Assembly (NCBI RefSeq): GCF_000961885.1
Contig: NZ_JZKH01000039.1
Location: 8,209 to 72,208 of the forward strand
Direction of reading: 5' to 3'
From: Streptomyces rubellomurinus
GTDB lineage: Bacteria > Actinomycetota > Actinomycetes > Streptomycetales > Streptomycetaceae
Length of the DNA: 64,000 nt
The notes below the pieces were generated by a model, which was not told where the DNA came from, searched no databases, and saw only the letters and a list, made by a program, of their open reading frames with translations. This document shows positions 23,145-31,027 of the stretch, piece by piece. Position numbers and translations under genes: made by a program. Numbering within the stretch: the first letter of the stretch is position 1; each line of letters begins with the position of its first letter.

Positions 23145-23172
23145 GCGCCGGCGCGCGGGTGCGCGCCGGCGC
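23145..23172. terminator. hairpin after the capsid gene
   Basis: The arms GCGCCGGCGCGC and GCGCGCCGGCGC have a 4-base loop. It lies 8 bp after the capsid stop and upstream of the small acidic gene. It probably attenuates read-through and helps keep capsid mRNA more abundant than downstream mRNA. Confidence 0.7.
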
Positions 23173-23179
23173 GGGTCGG

Positions 23180-24412
23180 TCAGGTCGCGGCGCCGGCGAA
23201 GTGCTTGATGGCGCCGGTGGTGTCGACCTGGTCGCCGTCGCCGCGCAGGATCGCGCGGTAGGTGATGAGGTCGGAGTTGAAGGCGTAGTCGTCGGAGCGC
23301 TCGAAGCGCACCGCCGCAACCTGCCGCACGAAGTACGTCGAGAAGTCGCCGAACAGGATCGACTTCGCGGTGACCGCGGTGGCCGGCATGTTCGGGTCGG
23401 TGTACAGGGGCTTGCCGAGAATGGTGTCCGGCGCTCCGGACAGGCCCGGGGTCCACAGGTATGCGCCGGTGGTGTCCTTGAGCTTCCGGACGGCGGCAAC
23501 GGTGGTGTCGCGCATCATCCAGCCGCACGAGGCGCTGGCCCGGTACGGAGCGATGACGGAGTAGAACAGGTCGATCAGGTCGTCGGCGTTCGGCGCGCCG
23601 GCGACGCCGGTCGCGCCGGTCTTGCCGAGCGAGGCTGCGGTGAGCACGCCGTTGGGCTGCGAGGAACCGGTGCCGGTGACGAGCTGGGCGCCGAATCCGT
23701 TGCCGATCGCCCTGCCGGCCTGCGTGGCGAGGTAGCCGACGAGGTCGACGGCGGTGTCGTTGGCCAGTTCGTGCGAGACCTGGAGCAGCAGTCCGTACTT
23801 GTAGGCGTCGAGTGGCACCTGGCCGAAGGTCGGGTCATTGGCAGGCAGGTTCCCGGCCTCGGCGACGATCGACGCGTTCGCGCTGTGCGCGGTGGTCTTG
23901 GGGACCTGAATCTGCTCGCCGGTCGAGGTGGTCAGGACCGTGGGCCCGGCGGCGAGGACGCCAGACACCTCGATCATGTGCGCGACGAGCCGGTTGTAGA
24001 AACTGATCGGAACCGTGTTGGCGCCAGCGGCCGCGGTGAGCTTGGACAGGGTCCGGAGGTCCATCGGCATCGGGCCATCGGGCCGGATCTCGAACGCGCG
24101 GGTGCCGGACTGACCGGTCAGCCAGGAGCGGACCTGTTCGGCCTCGCCCTGAATCTGCGGGGTTCCGCGCTCGGCGGGCCGGGACAGCAGGTCGGCGAAC
24201 GCGGCCTCGGCGTCGGCCGTACGCTGCTCGGCCGCGCGCATGTCCTGGACTCGCTCGTCGATCCGGTCGAGGTCGGCGTTCAGGCGCTGGTAGGTCTGCT
24301 CCTCCTCGCCGGTCAGGTCGCGCTGCTCGGTCTCGGCGGTGTCGAGCAGGGCCTTCGCCTGCTCCCAGATGTTGGCGCGGCGCTCCTGGAGCCGCTTGAT
24401 GAAGTCGCTCAA
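23180..24412 (-). CDS. HK97-family major capsid protein
   Basis: The protein has 410 residues from TTG 24412, which has AGGGAGGGCACG directly upstream; an ATG at 24430 lies further out with no ribosome-binding site. Residues 1-100 are charged and coiled-coil-like (IKRLQERRANIWEQAKALLDTAETEQRDLTGEEEQTYQRLNAD) and serve as the delta/scaffold domain cut off by the prohead protease. The HK97 fold follows, with ISFYNRLVAHMIEVSGVLAAG, AEAGNLPANDPTFGQVPLDAYKYGLLLQVSHELANDTAVDLVGYLA and GCGWMMRDTT-like motifs (read SCGWMMRDTTVAAVRKLKD). Upstream is the protease and portal, the normal order. Confidence 0.93.
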   Translation of the reverse strand: MSDFIKRLQERRANIWEQAKALLDTAETEQRDLTGEEEQTYQRLNADLDRIDERVQDMRAAEQRTADAEAAFADLLSRPAERGTPQIQGEAEQVRSWLTGQSGTRAFEIRPDGPMPMDLRTLSKLTAAAGANTVPISFYNRLVAHMIEVSGVLAAGPTVLTTSTGEQIQVPKTTAHSANASIVAEAGNLPANDPTFGQVPLDAYKYGLLLQVSHELANDTAVDLVGYLATQAGRAIGNGFGAQLVTGTGSSQPNGVLTAASLGKTGATGVAGAPNADDLIDLFYSVIAPYRASASCGWMMRDTTVAAVRKLKDTTGAYLWTPGLSGAPDTILGKPLYTDPNMPATAVTAKSILFGDFSTYFVRQVAAVRFERSDDYAFNSDLITYRAILRGDGDQVDTTGAIKHFAGAAT

Positions 24413-24497
24413 CGTGCCCTCCCTGGGCATGGCGGTGTCGCCCGCAGGCCGAGGCCAGGGGCGGTGGACGGGGTGTCGAGGTGGGGGTCGCCCTGCC

Positions 24498-25178
24498 TCA
24501 GGGGGTGCGGCGCCGGAGAAGGTCGGCGCGCCGCTGCCGCAGGCTCACAAGCGGGTGGGGGTCGCCCTGCCCAGCCGGAGCCATGTCGATGACGGCGGCC
24601 GCGGGGGTGCGGCCGAGGAATCGGGCCAGGCCGTCACCCGCAGCGGCGGCCCGGACCTCTTCGACGGTGGCACCTGCGTGCTCGGCGAGGGAGCGCAGGC
24701 CGGTGTCGGTGTCCAGGTAGGCGGGGGTGTTGACGGGGGCGACGTCGACCAGCTGGCCCGACAACAGAGTGCGTAGCGGGAAGCCCTGGTCGGTCATGCT
24801 CCAGTCGTCTTCGAAGGTGTAGAACGCGAAGCTGCTGCGGGTGACGTCGCCGCGTTGGACCAGCTCGTACACGTCGGCGCGGGCGGACGGCAGGTCGGCG
24901 CTGTAGTCCAGGCCGACGCCGTCCACGACCAGGCGCAGGGTGCCGCCGGCGATGGTGCCCAGCAGGAAGTCGTCGTCGTGGTTGTAGCGGGCCATCGCTT
25001 CGGGCCAGCCGTCGCCCTCGCTCTTGGCGAAGAAGCCGGGGTCGATCCGCTCGACGAAGCCGCCGAGGTTCCGCGAGAGCTTGTTGAACTTGGCGGCGTA
25101 GCCGCCGATGGTCATCTGCCCGGTGGTCGCGCGGACCTCGACCAGGCCGCGCGCCGAGCGGCGCTCTGCCGTACTCAT
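24498..25178 (-). CDS. HK97-type prohead protease
   Basis: The product has 226 residues; ATG 25178 overlaps the portal stop in a TGATG. The family (U35 peptidase) cleaves the scaffold domain of the capsid protein. Visible features are the N-terminal GYAAKFNKLSRNLGGFVERIDPGFF, the catalytic His in ARYNHDDDFLLG (about 68), the Ser in VTRSSFAFYTFED (about 110), and VDVAPVNTPAYLDT near 145. The C-terminal part (AAAGDGLARFLGRTP...) is probably removed during maturation. Confidence 0.9.
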   Translation of the reverse strand: MSTAERRSARGLVEVRATTGQMTIGGYAAKFNKLSRNLGGFVERIDPGFFAKSEGDGWPEAMARYNHDDDFLLGTIAGGTLRLVVDGVGLDYSADLPSARADVYELVQRGDVTRSSFAFYTFEDDWSMTDQGFPLRTLLSGQLVDVAPVNTPAYLDTDTGLRSLAEHAGATVEEVRAAAAGDGLARFLGRTPAAAVIDMAPAGQGDPHPLVSLRQRRADLLRRRTP

Positions 25179-26371
25179 CAGCCCTCCAAGGCCGGCGTCG
25201 TGGTGGGGGTGGCCGCGTGCTGCGAGCCGTAGACGTCGCCGCCCGCGCCCGGGGGCAGCGGGGACAGGTTCTCCAGTGCCCGGATCTCGTCCCGGTTCCG
25301 CCAGCCCTGCTCCAGGGCCATGCCGTGTGCTCGGTACCGCTCGATGAGGGACGTCCGGATCATCGCGTCGGCGTTGAACTTCACGAACTCCCGGCCCGGC
25401 ATCAAGTTCGACAGCACCGACTCCAGCCGCACCAGCCAGGGGCGCAGCGTGAGCGTGATCAGCTCGTTCGCCGCCGCCTCGACGTTGGTGTAAGTCATCG
25501 AGCCACCGGAGTCGCCGCCCACCATGGTCGGCGGGACTCCGTAGATCGCGGCGATCTGTGAGGCGGTCAAGCGCATCGTCTCGATGAACTGGCTTTCCTC
25601 GGGGGAGACTTGCAGCGCGGTGAAGTCCCAGTCCGAGCCAAGTACGAGGGCCTTGCGGGAGCGGATGCGGGCGGAGATTCGGTCGCTGATCTCCTCGGAC
25701 TCGTCCCGGGTGATCGTCCGGGACGCGTTCTTCAGAACGGCTGGCGGGGTGCCGCCGTTGGTGAACCACGACAGGCCGTAGTCGGTGGTCTGGAGGCCGA
25801 CACCGATGGTGCGGGCGAACACGGCGACCGGGGACAGTCCCTTGACCTCGCCGGGCAGCACTACCCAGGGAATGTGCAGCAGGTCCGCGTCGGGCACCTG
25901 CCGTCCCTTCCAGTAGAAGGCCGGCCGAACCGGGTCGGCGTCGTCGACCCAGACGTCGTCGGGGCTCAGCCACTCGATCATGGTGGGAAAGCCGAGGGCG
26001 TCCCGTTGGGTGATCAGGCCGTAGGCGTTGCCCCGCAGCGCGAGGCTGAGCACGAGCTTCTGGAGCCACGTGACCAGGTCGTCGCGGGCAGCCGGTGCCC
26101 AGAGGAGCTGGGGAACGTAGGTGACAGGTTCGCGGTTGGCCCCATCCCGCCGGTACAGCTGGAGCGGCAGCGAGGCGACTTGCTCCGAGATCAGGCGCAC
26201 GCACGCGAACAGCGGGATCAGCGAGACTGCCCGCTCGGTGGATACCTGGCTCGGCGTCGGGCCACTGGCGCCCCACGGCAGCGAGGTGATTGCCCGCGTG
26301 GACGTGCGCGCAATCCAGCGCCACGGCGCCGCCAGCGCTCGGCCCCACCGGACCATGCGGCTGCTGGACAT
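25178..26371 (-). CDS. phage portal protein, HK97 family
   Basis: The protein has 397 residues. The N-terminus is basic, and the portal core includes SLIPLFACVRLISEQVASLPLQLYRRDG, LRGNAYGLITQRDALGFP, LLHIPWVVLPGEVKGLSP, ASQIAAIYGVPPTMVGGDSGGSMTYTNVEAA and ELITLTLRPWLVRLESVLSNLM, all typical of the family. Twelve copies form the DNA-entry ring at one capsid vertex, where terminase docks. The start is ATG 26371, 14 bp after the terminase stop, and the gene overlaps the protease start. Confidence 0.94.
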   Translation of the reverse strand: MSSSRMVRWGRALAAPWRWIARTSTRAITSLPWGASGPTPSQVSTERAVSLIPLFACVRLISEQVASLPLQLYRRDGANREPVTYVPQLLWAPAARDDLVTWLQKLVLSLALRGNAYGLITQRDALGFPTMIEWLSPDDVWVDDADPVRPAFYWKGRQVPDADLLHIPWVVLPGEVKGLSPVAVFARTIGVGLQTTDYGLSWFTNGGTPPAVLKNASRTITRDESEEISDRISARIRSRKALVLGSDWDFTALQVSPEESQFIETMRLTASQIAAIYGVPPTMVGGDSGGSMTYTNVEAAANELITLTLRPWLVRLESVLSNLMPGREFVKFNADAMIRTSLIERYRAHGMALEQGWRNRDEIRALENLSPLPPGAGGDVYGSQHAATPTTTPALEG

Positions 26372-26385
26372 CGGCAACCCCTCCT

Positions 26386-27891
26386 TCACAGCACGGAGTC
26401 GAGGACGTCGTAGTCGTCGCCATCGACGAGGTGGGCCCGGGTCTCCCAGGCCCAGCGGGCGAGGGTGACGGCCACCAGCGGTGAGATGTCCACGGTCGAG
26501 ATCCGCCGGCCCCAGGCCCATGCCTCGCCGAGCGGGCGGGTCTTGGCGCCGCGGATCGCCTCGGCGATCTCGGGCTGGGCGATGTGCCGCACGGTGTGCT
26601 GGGTGATGGCGTCGACCAGTTGCCCGCAGGCCGCGGCGACGTCGGAGGCGCCTGGCACCGCGAGATCTCCGCGCCCAGGCTTTTCCACATCCTGTGGACG
26701 AACGAAGCCGGCCTTGTCGAGCTCGACCAGCAGGGAGCCGGCCGGGCCCTTGACGTCCAGGGCGATCGCCACCGGATCCCATCGGTCGGCCAGCTGTACG
26801 AGCCGGTCGACGATCCAATCCGTGCCGGGGCGTCGGTCGATCACCTCGAGGTGGCCGACGCCGTCCGCCCGCAGGCCGTAGCCCGCGATGCTCGCCCAGT
26901 CCCGCGACGGGGTGACGTCCACGGCGAAGGCGATGTTGCCGGTCAGCTGGGACTGCTCGTCGGCGAGGCCGTCCCACACAGCCATGTCGATGACGCCGTT
27001 GCCTTCGGTCATCCGCGGCAGCCACCCTCCCAGGCGCTCGACAATGAACTTCTCGCCGAGGCCGGACGGCAGGGACTCGCCCCGCACGAACTCCTCGGCG
27101 ATGCGGTGGCCCATCGCCGGGTTGCACGCGTACCAGAGGTCGACGTCAACGGCAGCCCGGCGGCGGTGGTCCGGGTCGGTCGGGTCGAGGTCGGTGCCCC
27201 AGTCCATGTGCATCATGCGCGGGTCGGTGCCGGACTCGCCGTCGTCGCGCAGGCTGTAGGCCCAGGCGTCAGCCGTCATCGGTGGGGTGCCGAAGAACCA
27301 GACCTGCGGGTCCGGCCGAGCGGCCATGGTGGGCAGTTGGGCTGCCATCTGCTCGGGGACGATCTCCTGAGCCTCGTCCATCACGTTCTTGTCGCCCGAG
27401 AAGCCGCGGCCCGACCCGCGCGAGCGGGCGATGAACCGCAGCCGGCCGCCGCCCGCCGCACGGGTCAGCTCGATGCCCTGCTCGCCATTGGCCTGCCAGT
27501 ACCGATTGACCCGCCGGTCCAGATCCGGGGTGGACTGGACGAGCTCCTTGATCCGGAGGAAGCCCTCTTGCGCAGTCTTGTACTCGTGCGCCGAGTGCAG
27601 GATCAGCCGCTCGCGGGTGAGGAACAACCATCCCAGCTCAAGGGCCTCGATGATGCCACCCTTGCCGTTCTGGCGGGGCACCCACACGCTGTTCTTGAAC
27701 GTCGCCCACGAGCCGTTCGGGCGCTCGCCCAGGCCGTGCGTCAGCACGAACTGCTGCCACGGGTCCAGGAGCAGGCTGGCCGAGCGGGCGAGGTCGATGA
27801 ACTCAGGTGCCGCGCTGCTGACCGCCGGCGGGAACGTCGCCACCCTGGGCATCTGCGCGCCGAGCCGCACGGCGCTTGGAGAGGTCGTCAA
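26386..27891 (-). CDS. terminase large subunit
   Basis: This is the motor ATPase and nuclease that packages phage DNA. The protein has 501 residues. The start is TTG 27891 with GGGAGG upstream. It is preferred over ATG 27852 because the RLGAQMPR segment just after it is conserved in the family. The ATPase Walker A-like motif is PRQNGKGG (about 72-79), Walker B NVMDEAQE (about 170) with the catalytic Glu. The RNase H-like nuclease has FAVDVTPSRDWA (about 320) and VAIALDVKGPAGS (about 362). It overlaps the small subunit gene by 89 bp. Confidence 0.95.
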   Translation of the reverse strand: MTTSPSAVRLGAQMPRVATFPPAVSSAAPEFIDLARSASLLLDPWQQFVLTHGLGERPNGSWATFKNSVWVPRQNGKGGIIEALELGWLFLTRERLILHSAHEYKTAQEGFLRIKELVQSTPDLDRRVNRYWQANGEQGIELTRAAGGGRLRFIARSRGSGRGFSGDKNVMDEAQEIVPEQMAAQLPTMAARPDPQVWFFGTPPMTADAWAYSLRDDGESGTDPRMMHMDWGTDLDPTDPDHRRRAAVDVDLWYACNPAMGHRIAEEFVRGESLPSGLGEKFIVERLGGWLPRMTEGNGVIDMAVWDGLADEQSQLTGNIAFAVDVTPSRDWASIAGYGLRADGVGHLEVIDRRPGTDWIVDRLVQLADRWDPVAIALDVKGPAGSLLVELDKAGFVRPQDVEKPGRGDLAVPGASDVAAACGQLVDAITQHTVRHIAQPEIAEAIRGAKTRPLGEAWAWGRRISTVDISPLVAVTLARWAWETRAHLVDGDDYDVLDSVL

Positions 27892-28078
27892 CCGCGCTCA
27901 CCTCCCGGCCGCCCGGTATCGACTCCAACTCGGCGATCGTCGCCCGCAGTTCCTTGGACACCACGGCGACCGCCGGGCCCTCGAGGCCTTCCAGCTCCTG
28001 GGCGAGCTTGTCCCGAACGGCTTCCAGCGCAGCGCGCCGGTCGCCCGAGGCGGCCGCCGAGTAGACCGACCCGGCCAT
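27803..28078 (-). CDS. putative terminase small subunit
   Basis: The product has 91 residues from ATG 28078 (MAGSVYSAAASGDRRAALEAVRDKLAQEL). It has an N-terminal helical hairpin rich in Ala, Glu and Arg, and a basic tail with KRRAARRADAQGG. Short helical proteins of this type precede the large terminase gene in Streptomyces phages and are taken as small subunits that recognise packaging sites. Its 3' end overlaps the large subunit in a different frame. The role rests on position and family resemblance. Confidence 0.75.
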   Translation of the reverse strand: MAGSVYSAAASGDRRAALEAVRDKLAQELEGLEGPAVAVVSKELRATIAELESIPGGREVSAVDDLSKRRAARRADAQGGDVPAGGQQRGT

Positions 28079-28184
28079 GATCACCTCCGGCTGATCTCGC
28101 GGGGAGAGATGCGGAAGGGTGGGCGCGGGGCCTTCCGGCCGGCCCACCCAAAAATCGGCATCACCCCAAGTCACGAATTTATGA

Positions 28185-28466
28185 TCACCAGTTCCGGGAC
28201 GTACGCACAGCCTTCGTGATCGCGCGGTTGCCCCTCTCGGTGTTGCACAGCCGGCCGCACGTCCGACACGGCGCGTTGGCACCGTGGGCCGGCCTCATCA
28301 GGTGCGGGTCGAGGGGCTGGCCGGGGTCGAGGCTCACCGGGGTGAGGTGGTCAGCCTCGCCCGCGCCGTCGTGCCCGCAGATGTGACAGACAGTCCCGTA
28401 GATCGCGAACATCTCGCGGCGTGCGCGCTGGTAGGGGCGGCCCTTTCGGTGCCGGCTGACTGCCAT
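28185..28466 (-). CDS. HNH endonuclease
   Basis: The product has 93 residues from ATG 28466 with GGAGGTG upstream (12 bases further an alternative start lacks it). It has CHICGHDGAGEADHLTPVSL with the zinc cysteines and HNH-like histidine, and a second zinc pair APCRTCGRLCNTERGNR. The basic N-terminus (SRHRKGRPYQRARREMF) should bind DNA. HNH genes beside terminase are a known arrangement in cos-type phages, where the nuclease helps large terminase cut at cos. Thus a cohesive-end packaging mode is suggested. Confidence 0.9.
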   Translation of the reverse strand: MAVSRHRKGRPYQRARREMFAIYGTVCHICGHDGAGEADHLTPVSLDPGQPLDPHLMRPAHGANAPCRTCGRLCNTERGNRAITKAVRTSRNW

Positions 28467-28604
28467 GGGCACCTCCATTCCCGGGAAGGGGGTTGTTTCC
28501 GGAGAGGAGGGGGTGCCTTCAGGCAAGTACCCGTAGAGGCAAAGCGGCTGCCGGGTTTTCCAAGTCGGGGGTGATCACCGACCATCCGGCACTAGGGTTC
28601 GGCC

Positions 28605-29177
28605 ATGCATCTTGCAGGACAGATAAATTGGGGCGACGTCCCTACCTGGGCCGGCTTCGTAGCAGCGGCAGTTGCGGCCGCTTTCGCGGCTGCCGGGTTT
28701 GTCAAGCTCAGGGAACAGGCCGAGGAGCAGAGCACGTTCATCACCGAGCAACGCGCCCTCATGGCAGAGCAGATGGCCACTTTGACGCTTGAACGCAAGG
28801 AGCTGCGCGCAGTCGCTGAGGATCGGATTTCCAGCCAGGCTCGTCAAGTCAAGATGGATGTCCAGGAGTTCGACCGCACGATGGTCGCCAGGGTCTTCAA
28901 CAAGAGCGGGTGGACCATCCGCGATGTTGCGGTGAAGTTCGGTTCCCACACACCCATGATCCATGAGGTGTCCCGAGAGAACTTCTCAGTGGTCTTGGGC
29001 GAGTACGAGGGCTCCGTGCCAATGGTCGGCCCTGACCACGTATTCGAGTTCTGGCTTCAGGACCAGCCGATGAACGTGATGCTCGAGTCACGTCCGGTAC
29101 TTCACTTCCGAGACAGCCAGGGCGCCGAGTGGCAGCTCGACGAGTACGGGGATCTGAAGCCGGTCCGGCAAAGCTGA
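28605..29177 (+). CDS. membrane-anchored coiled-coil protein, divergent accessory (moron-like) gene
   Basis: The product has 190 residues. The N-terminal transmembrane helix lies at about 14-33 (PTWAGFVAAAVAAAFAAAGFV), followed by a coiled coil (KLREQAEEQSTFITEQRALMAEQMATLTLERKELRAV, about 34-70) and a soluble beta-rich domain (VFNKSGWTIRDVAVKFGSH). It is the only plus-strand gene in the middle of the minus-strand late region. It has its own spacing upstream and a perfect terminator downstream, and its codons are less GC-biased. These are the marks of a lysogen-expressed accessory gene, for example for superinfection exclusion; that role is only a guess. Confidence 0.8.
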   Translation: MHLAGQINWGDVPTWAGFVAAAVAAAFAAAGFVKLREQAEEQSTFITEQRALMAEQMATLTLERKELRAVAEDRISSQARQVKMDVQEFDRTMVARVFNKSGWTIRDVAVKFGSHTPMIHEVSRENFSVVLGEYEGSVPMVGPDHVFEFWLQDQPMNVMLESRPVLHFRDSQGAEWQLDEYGDLKPVRQS

Positions 29178-29216
29178 TCCCCAGACGGCGGCCTGTCGCC
29201 CCCCGCACCGTAACGA

Positions 29217-29249
29217 CGAAGGGCCCCGCAGTTGCTGCGGGGCCCTTCG
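29217..29249. terminator. terminator of the divergent accessory gene
   Basis: The perfect 15-bp arms CGAAGGGCCCCGCAG and CTGCGGGGCCCTTCG enclose a 3-base loop, 40 bp after the stop at 29177. It also faces the operon arriving from the right. Confidence 0.9.
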
Positions 29250-29318
29250 GTGGTCTCGTTCACCTGAGTGCGGACACACGGGTGGTAGCAAGATCGTTGC
29301 ATCGTGCTGGCGCGCTGG

Positions 29319-29531
29319 TCAAGCGGGTTCGCCGCGGCTGGCTTGCCAGCGGTAGACGAGGCGCAGCGCTTGGGCGGCGTCGAACTCGGGGTAGCGGGTC
29401 GTGCCACCGATTCGGGTGAGGCTGCCGCGGTGGACCCAGGAACGGATGGTTGGGGCAGGAACTCCCAAGCGACCGAGGTCGGCGGCGGTGATGCGGCCGG
29501 TGGCCGGCACCCGATTGCGGAGGACGATCAC
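29319..29531 (-). CDS. small helix-turn-helix protein (MerR-like fold)
   Basis: The product has 70 residues and a GTG start that overlaps the stop of the phosphatase gene. The core is ITAADLGRLGVPAPTIRSWVHRGSLTRIGGTTRYPEFDAAQALRL, a MerR/excisionase-like winged helix-turn-helix. It is too short to contain an effector domain. It may regulate its own operon or act as a DNA-binding accessory (e.g. for terminase or replication). It ends a three-gene translationally coupled operon. Confidence 0.78.
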   Translation of the reverse strand: MIVLRNRVPATGRITAADLGRLGVPAPTIRSWVHRGSLTRIGGTTRYPEFDAAQALRLVYRWQASRGEPA

Positions 29532-30259
29532 GAGCTGGGCACCTGGGTGGTGCTGTTCAATTTGATCACCACGGCGGTCGCGTCGTCGCGGACGCCGTCC
29601 GGGCCGGGTTCCGCAGCGGCGACCAGCGCTTGGGCCAGCGTCTGCGGAGCGTCCTGGTGCTGAACCAGCAGAGTCCGCAGGACGTCGTGCGACAGCTGGT
29701 CGTGTACTCCGTCCGTGGTCAGCACGACCGCCAGCGGGCGGTCAGTCCAGGCTTCAGCGACGGTGGCCACGCTCGCTGTGGCCACCGTGGTCCGCACCCA
29801 CTGCGACGCACGTCGGGTGATCTCGCCGTCGTAGCCAGCCATCGCCAGCTGTGTCGCGAGGTTGTGATCGACAGTCAGCCGTTGCACCTGCCCGTCCTCC
29901 GTCAGGACATACGCCCGACAGTCTCCGACCCAGGCGATCCGGACGCGTTCGTCGCCCGGCTGCGCGACGGCGACTATGGCGACGGCGTCGGGCTCGGTCT
30001 CGTCGCCGGCACCGGGGTCTGCCACCAGTTCGGTGCCGGTAAGCAATCCGGCCAGGGGGCCCCGCCGAGCAGCGATACGGGCCGTGACGTCGGCGATAAG
30101 CTGCGCGATCGCTGCCACTCGGAAGCTGTGCCCGATCCCGTCGACCACGGCCACCGCGGTGGTGCCGTCCGCATGGACGTGCACTGTGACGGCGTCCCCG
30201 CTCGGCGCCACGGTTCCCTCTCGAGTGGCCGTACCGGTCACCACGTGGTCATTCGTCAT
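29528..30259 (-). CDS. PP2C-family protein phosphatase
   Basis: The product has 243 residues; its ATG overlaps the stop of the upstream gene (ATGA). Motifs of the PPM/PP2C fold are VAVVDGIGH (about 37-45), the metal-binding Asp, IAWVGDCRAYVL (about 110-121), VVLTTDGVHDQLSHD (about 185-199) and RDDATAVVIKL (about 226-236). The usual N-terminal RxxNED loop is replaced by SGDAVTVHVH. The enzyme should remove phosphate from Ser/Thr of proteins. It is rare in phages. Its partners could be host kinases (including defence kinases) or the RsbW-type pathway in the cargo region; neither is shown by the sequence. Confidence 0.85.
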   Translation of the reverse strand: MTNDHVVTGTATREGTVAPSGDAVTVHVHADGTTAVAVVDGIGHSFRVAAIAQLIADVTARIAARRGPLAGLLTGTELVADPGAGDETEPDAVAIVAVAQPGDERVRIAWVGDCRAYVLTEDGQVQRLTVDHNLATQLAMAGYDGEITRRASQWVRTTVATASVATVAEAWTDRPLAVVLTTDGVHDQLSHDVLRTLLVQHQDAPQTLAQALVAAAEPGPDGVRDDATAVVIKLNSTTQVPSS

Positions 30260-30849
30260 GAGGCCACCTTGGTACGGGCAGTGGCCCCGGAGCGGCACAG
30301 CTGCGTGACACGGGACGGGTCGCGGCCGAGCGCCAGGGCAACGTCAGCTCGAGGAACACCACCGGCGCGCAGGCGCCGCACGAGGGCGTCCCGCTGGTGA
30401 TCGTCGTCCTGGTGCTCGTCGGCGCGAGCGGCGGCCCGGGCCAGGTGGGGGAGCGCGCTCACCCCGAGAGGTGAGCCATCGTCGGGTATCGGCAGCCAGT
30501 CGGCGAGTTCCTTGTCGGCCTGTTCGAGGTGATGCGGTGCGTCACCGGGGGCGCGCTGGGCAAGCTGGGTCCACCCGATGGAGATGCTCGTGGGTCCGGG
30601 CTTGGGGGTGATGATGCTCACCAGCTGCCGGCGGCCACTGGTGGGGATGCTCACTTCGCCCCGGGCGTAGGCGGTGTGCCCGCTGATCCGCCGGGGGCTG
30701 GGCTGGTCGCTGATCTGCATGGTCAGGACGGTGGTACCGGCAGGGGTCGTCTCGACGCCCCAGATGGTCACGGTGCCAACAACAGCCCATGGACCGGCGA
30801 TGCCGAGCAGATGGGCGGTGTGGACCGCACCGGGGATGAACGGGCTCAC
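30256..30849 (-). CDS. hypothetical protein with C-terminal HTH-like segment
   Basis: The product has 197 residues from GTG 30849 (GGAG 11 bases upstream). The N-terminal half is beta-rich (VVGTVTIWGVETTPAGTTVLTMQISDQ). The C-terminal part contains DALVRRLRAGGVPRADVALALGRDPSRVTQLCRSG, which looks like a helix-turn-helix found in sigma-like or KorB-like proteins. It is the first gene of a three-gene unit with the PP2C gene, coupled by an ATGA overlap. The function is unknown; the coupling suggests it may be the regulatory target or partner of the phosphatase. Confidence 0.7.
   Translation of the reverse strand: MSPFIPGAVHTAHLLGIAGPWAVVGTVTIWGVETTPAGTTVLTMQISDQPSPRRISGHTAYARGEVSIPTSGRRQLVSIITPKPGPTSISIGWTQLAQRAPGDAPHHLEQADKELADWLPIPDDGSPLGVSALPHLARAAARADEHQDDDHQRDALVRRLRAGGVPRADVALALGRDPSRVTQLCRSGATARTKVAS
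30457..30476. repeat. inverted repeat GCTCACC/GGTGAGC, copy inside the 30256-30849 gene
   Basis: The 7-bp arms GCTCACC and GGTGAGC have a 6-bp spacer. The same arms with a 5-bp spacer occur at 30876-30894, in front of the gene. Confidence 0.5.
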
Positions 30850-30875
30850 GATGGCGGCTCCGTATTGGTGAGGGC

Positions 30876-30894
30876 GCTCACCCTTGAGGTGAGC
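30876..30894. promoter_or_regulatory. inverted repeat upstream of the phosphatase operon
   Basis: GCTCACC-CTTGA-GGTGAGC lies 27 bp upstream of the GTG at 30849. Another GGTGAG half-site overlaps just before it (30867-30872), giving three alternating half-sites. The repeat inside the first gene of the operon shares the arms. This could be an operator recognised by the operon's own HTH protein. Confidence 0.5.
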
Positions 30895-31027
30895 GCGGTG
30901 CGGATGGTGGCTTGAGGTCGAGGGCGGCGTAGGCGCGGGTGAAGGTCCGGGCTCGGCGGTGCTTGGCGGCCAGTTCGGCGTCGGCCGGTGCACGGTGCGG
31001 GTGCTCCTCGAACCGGGTGGGCTCGGT

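Noticed and set aside
26660..26710. DnaA-box-like TTTTCCACATCCTGTGGAC inside the terminase gene
   Set aside because: It is a single imperfect pair in coding sequence, with no cluster around it.
28079..28184. Possible cos site between the small terminase and HNH genes
   Set aside because: The gap has GC-rich dyads, but no defined cos signature can be recognised; the HNH context alone is not enough for a call.
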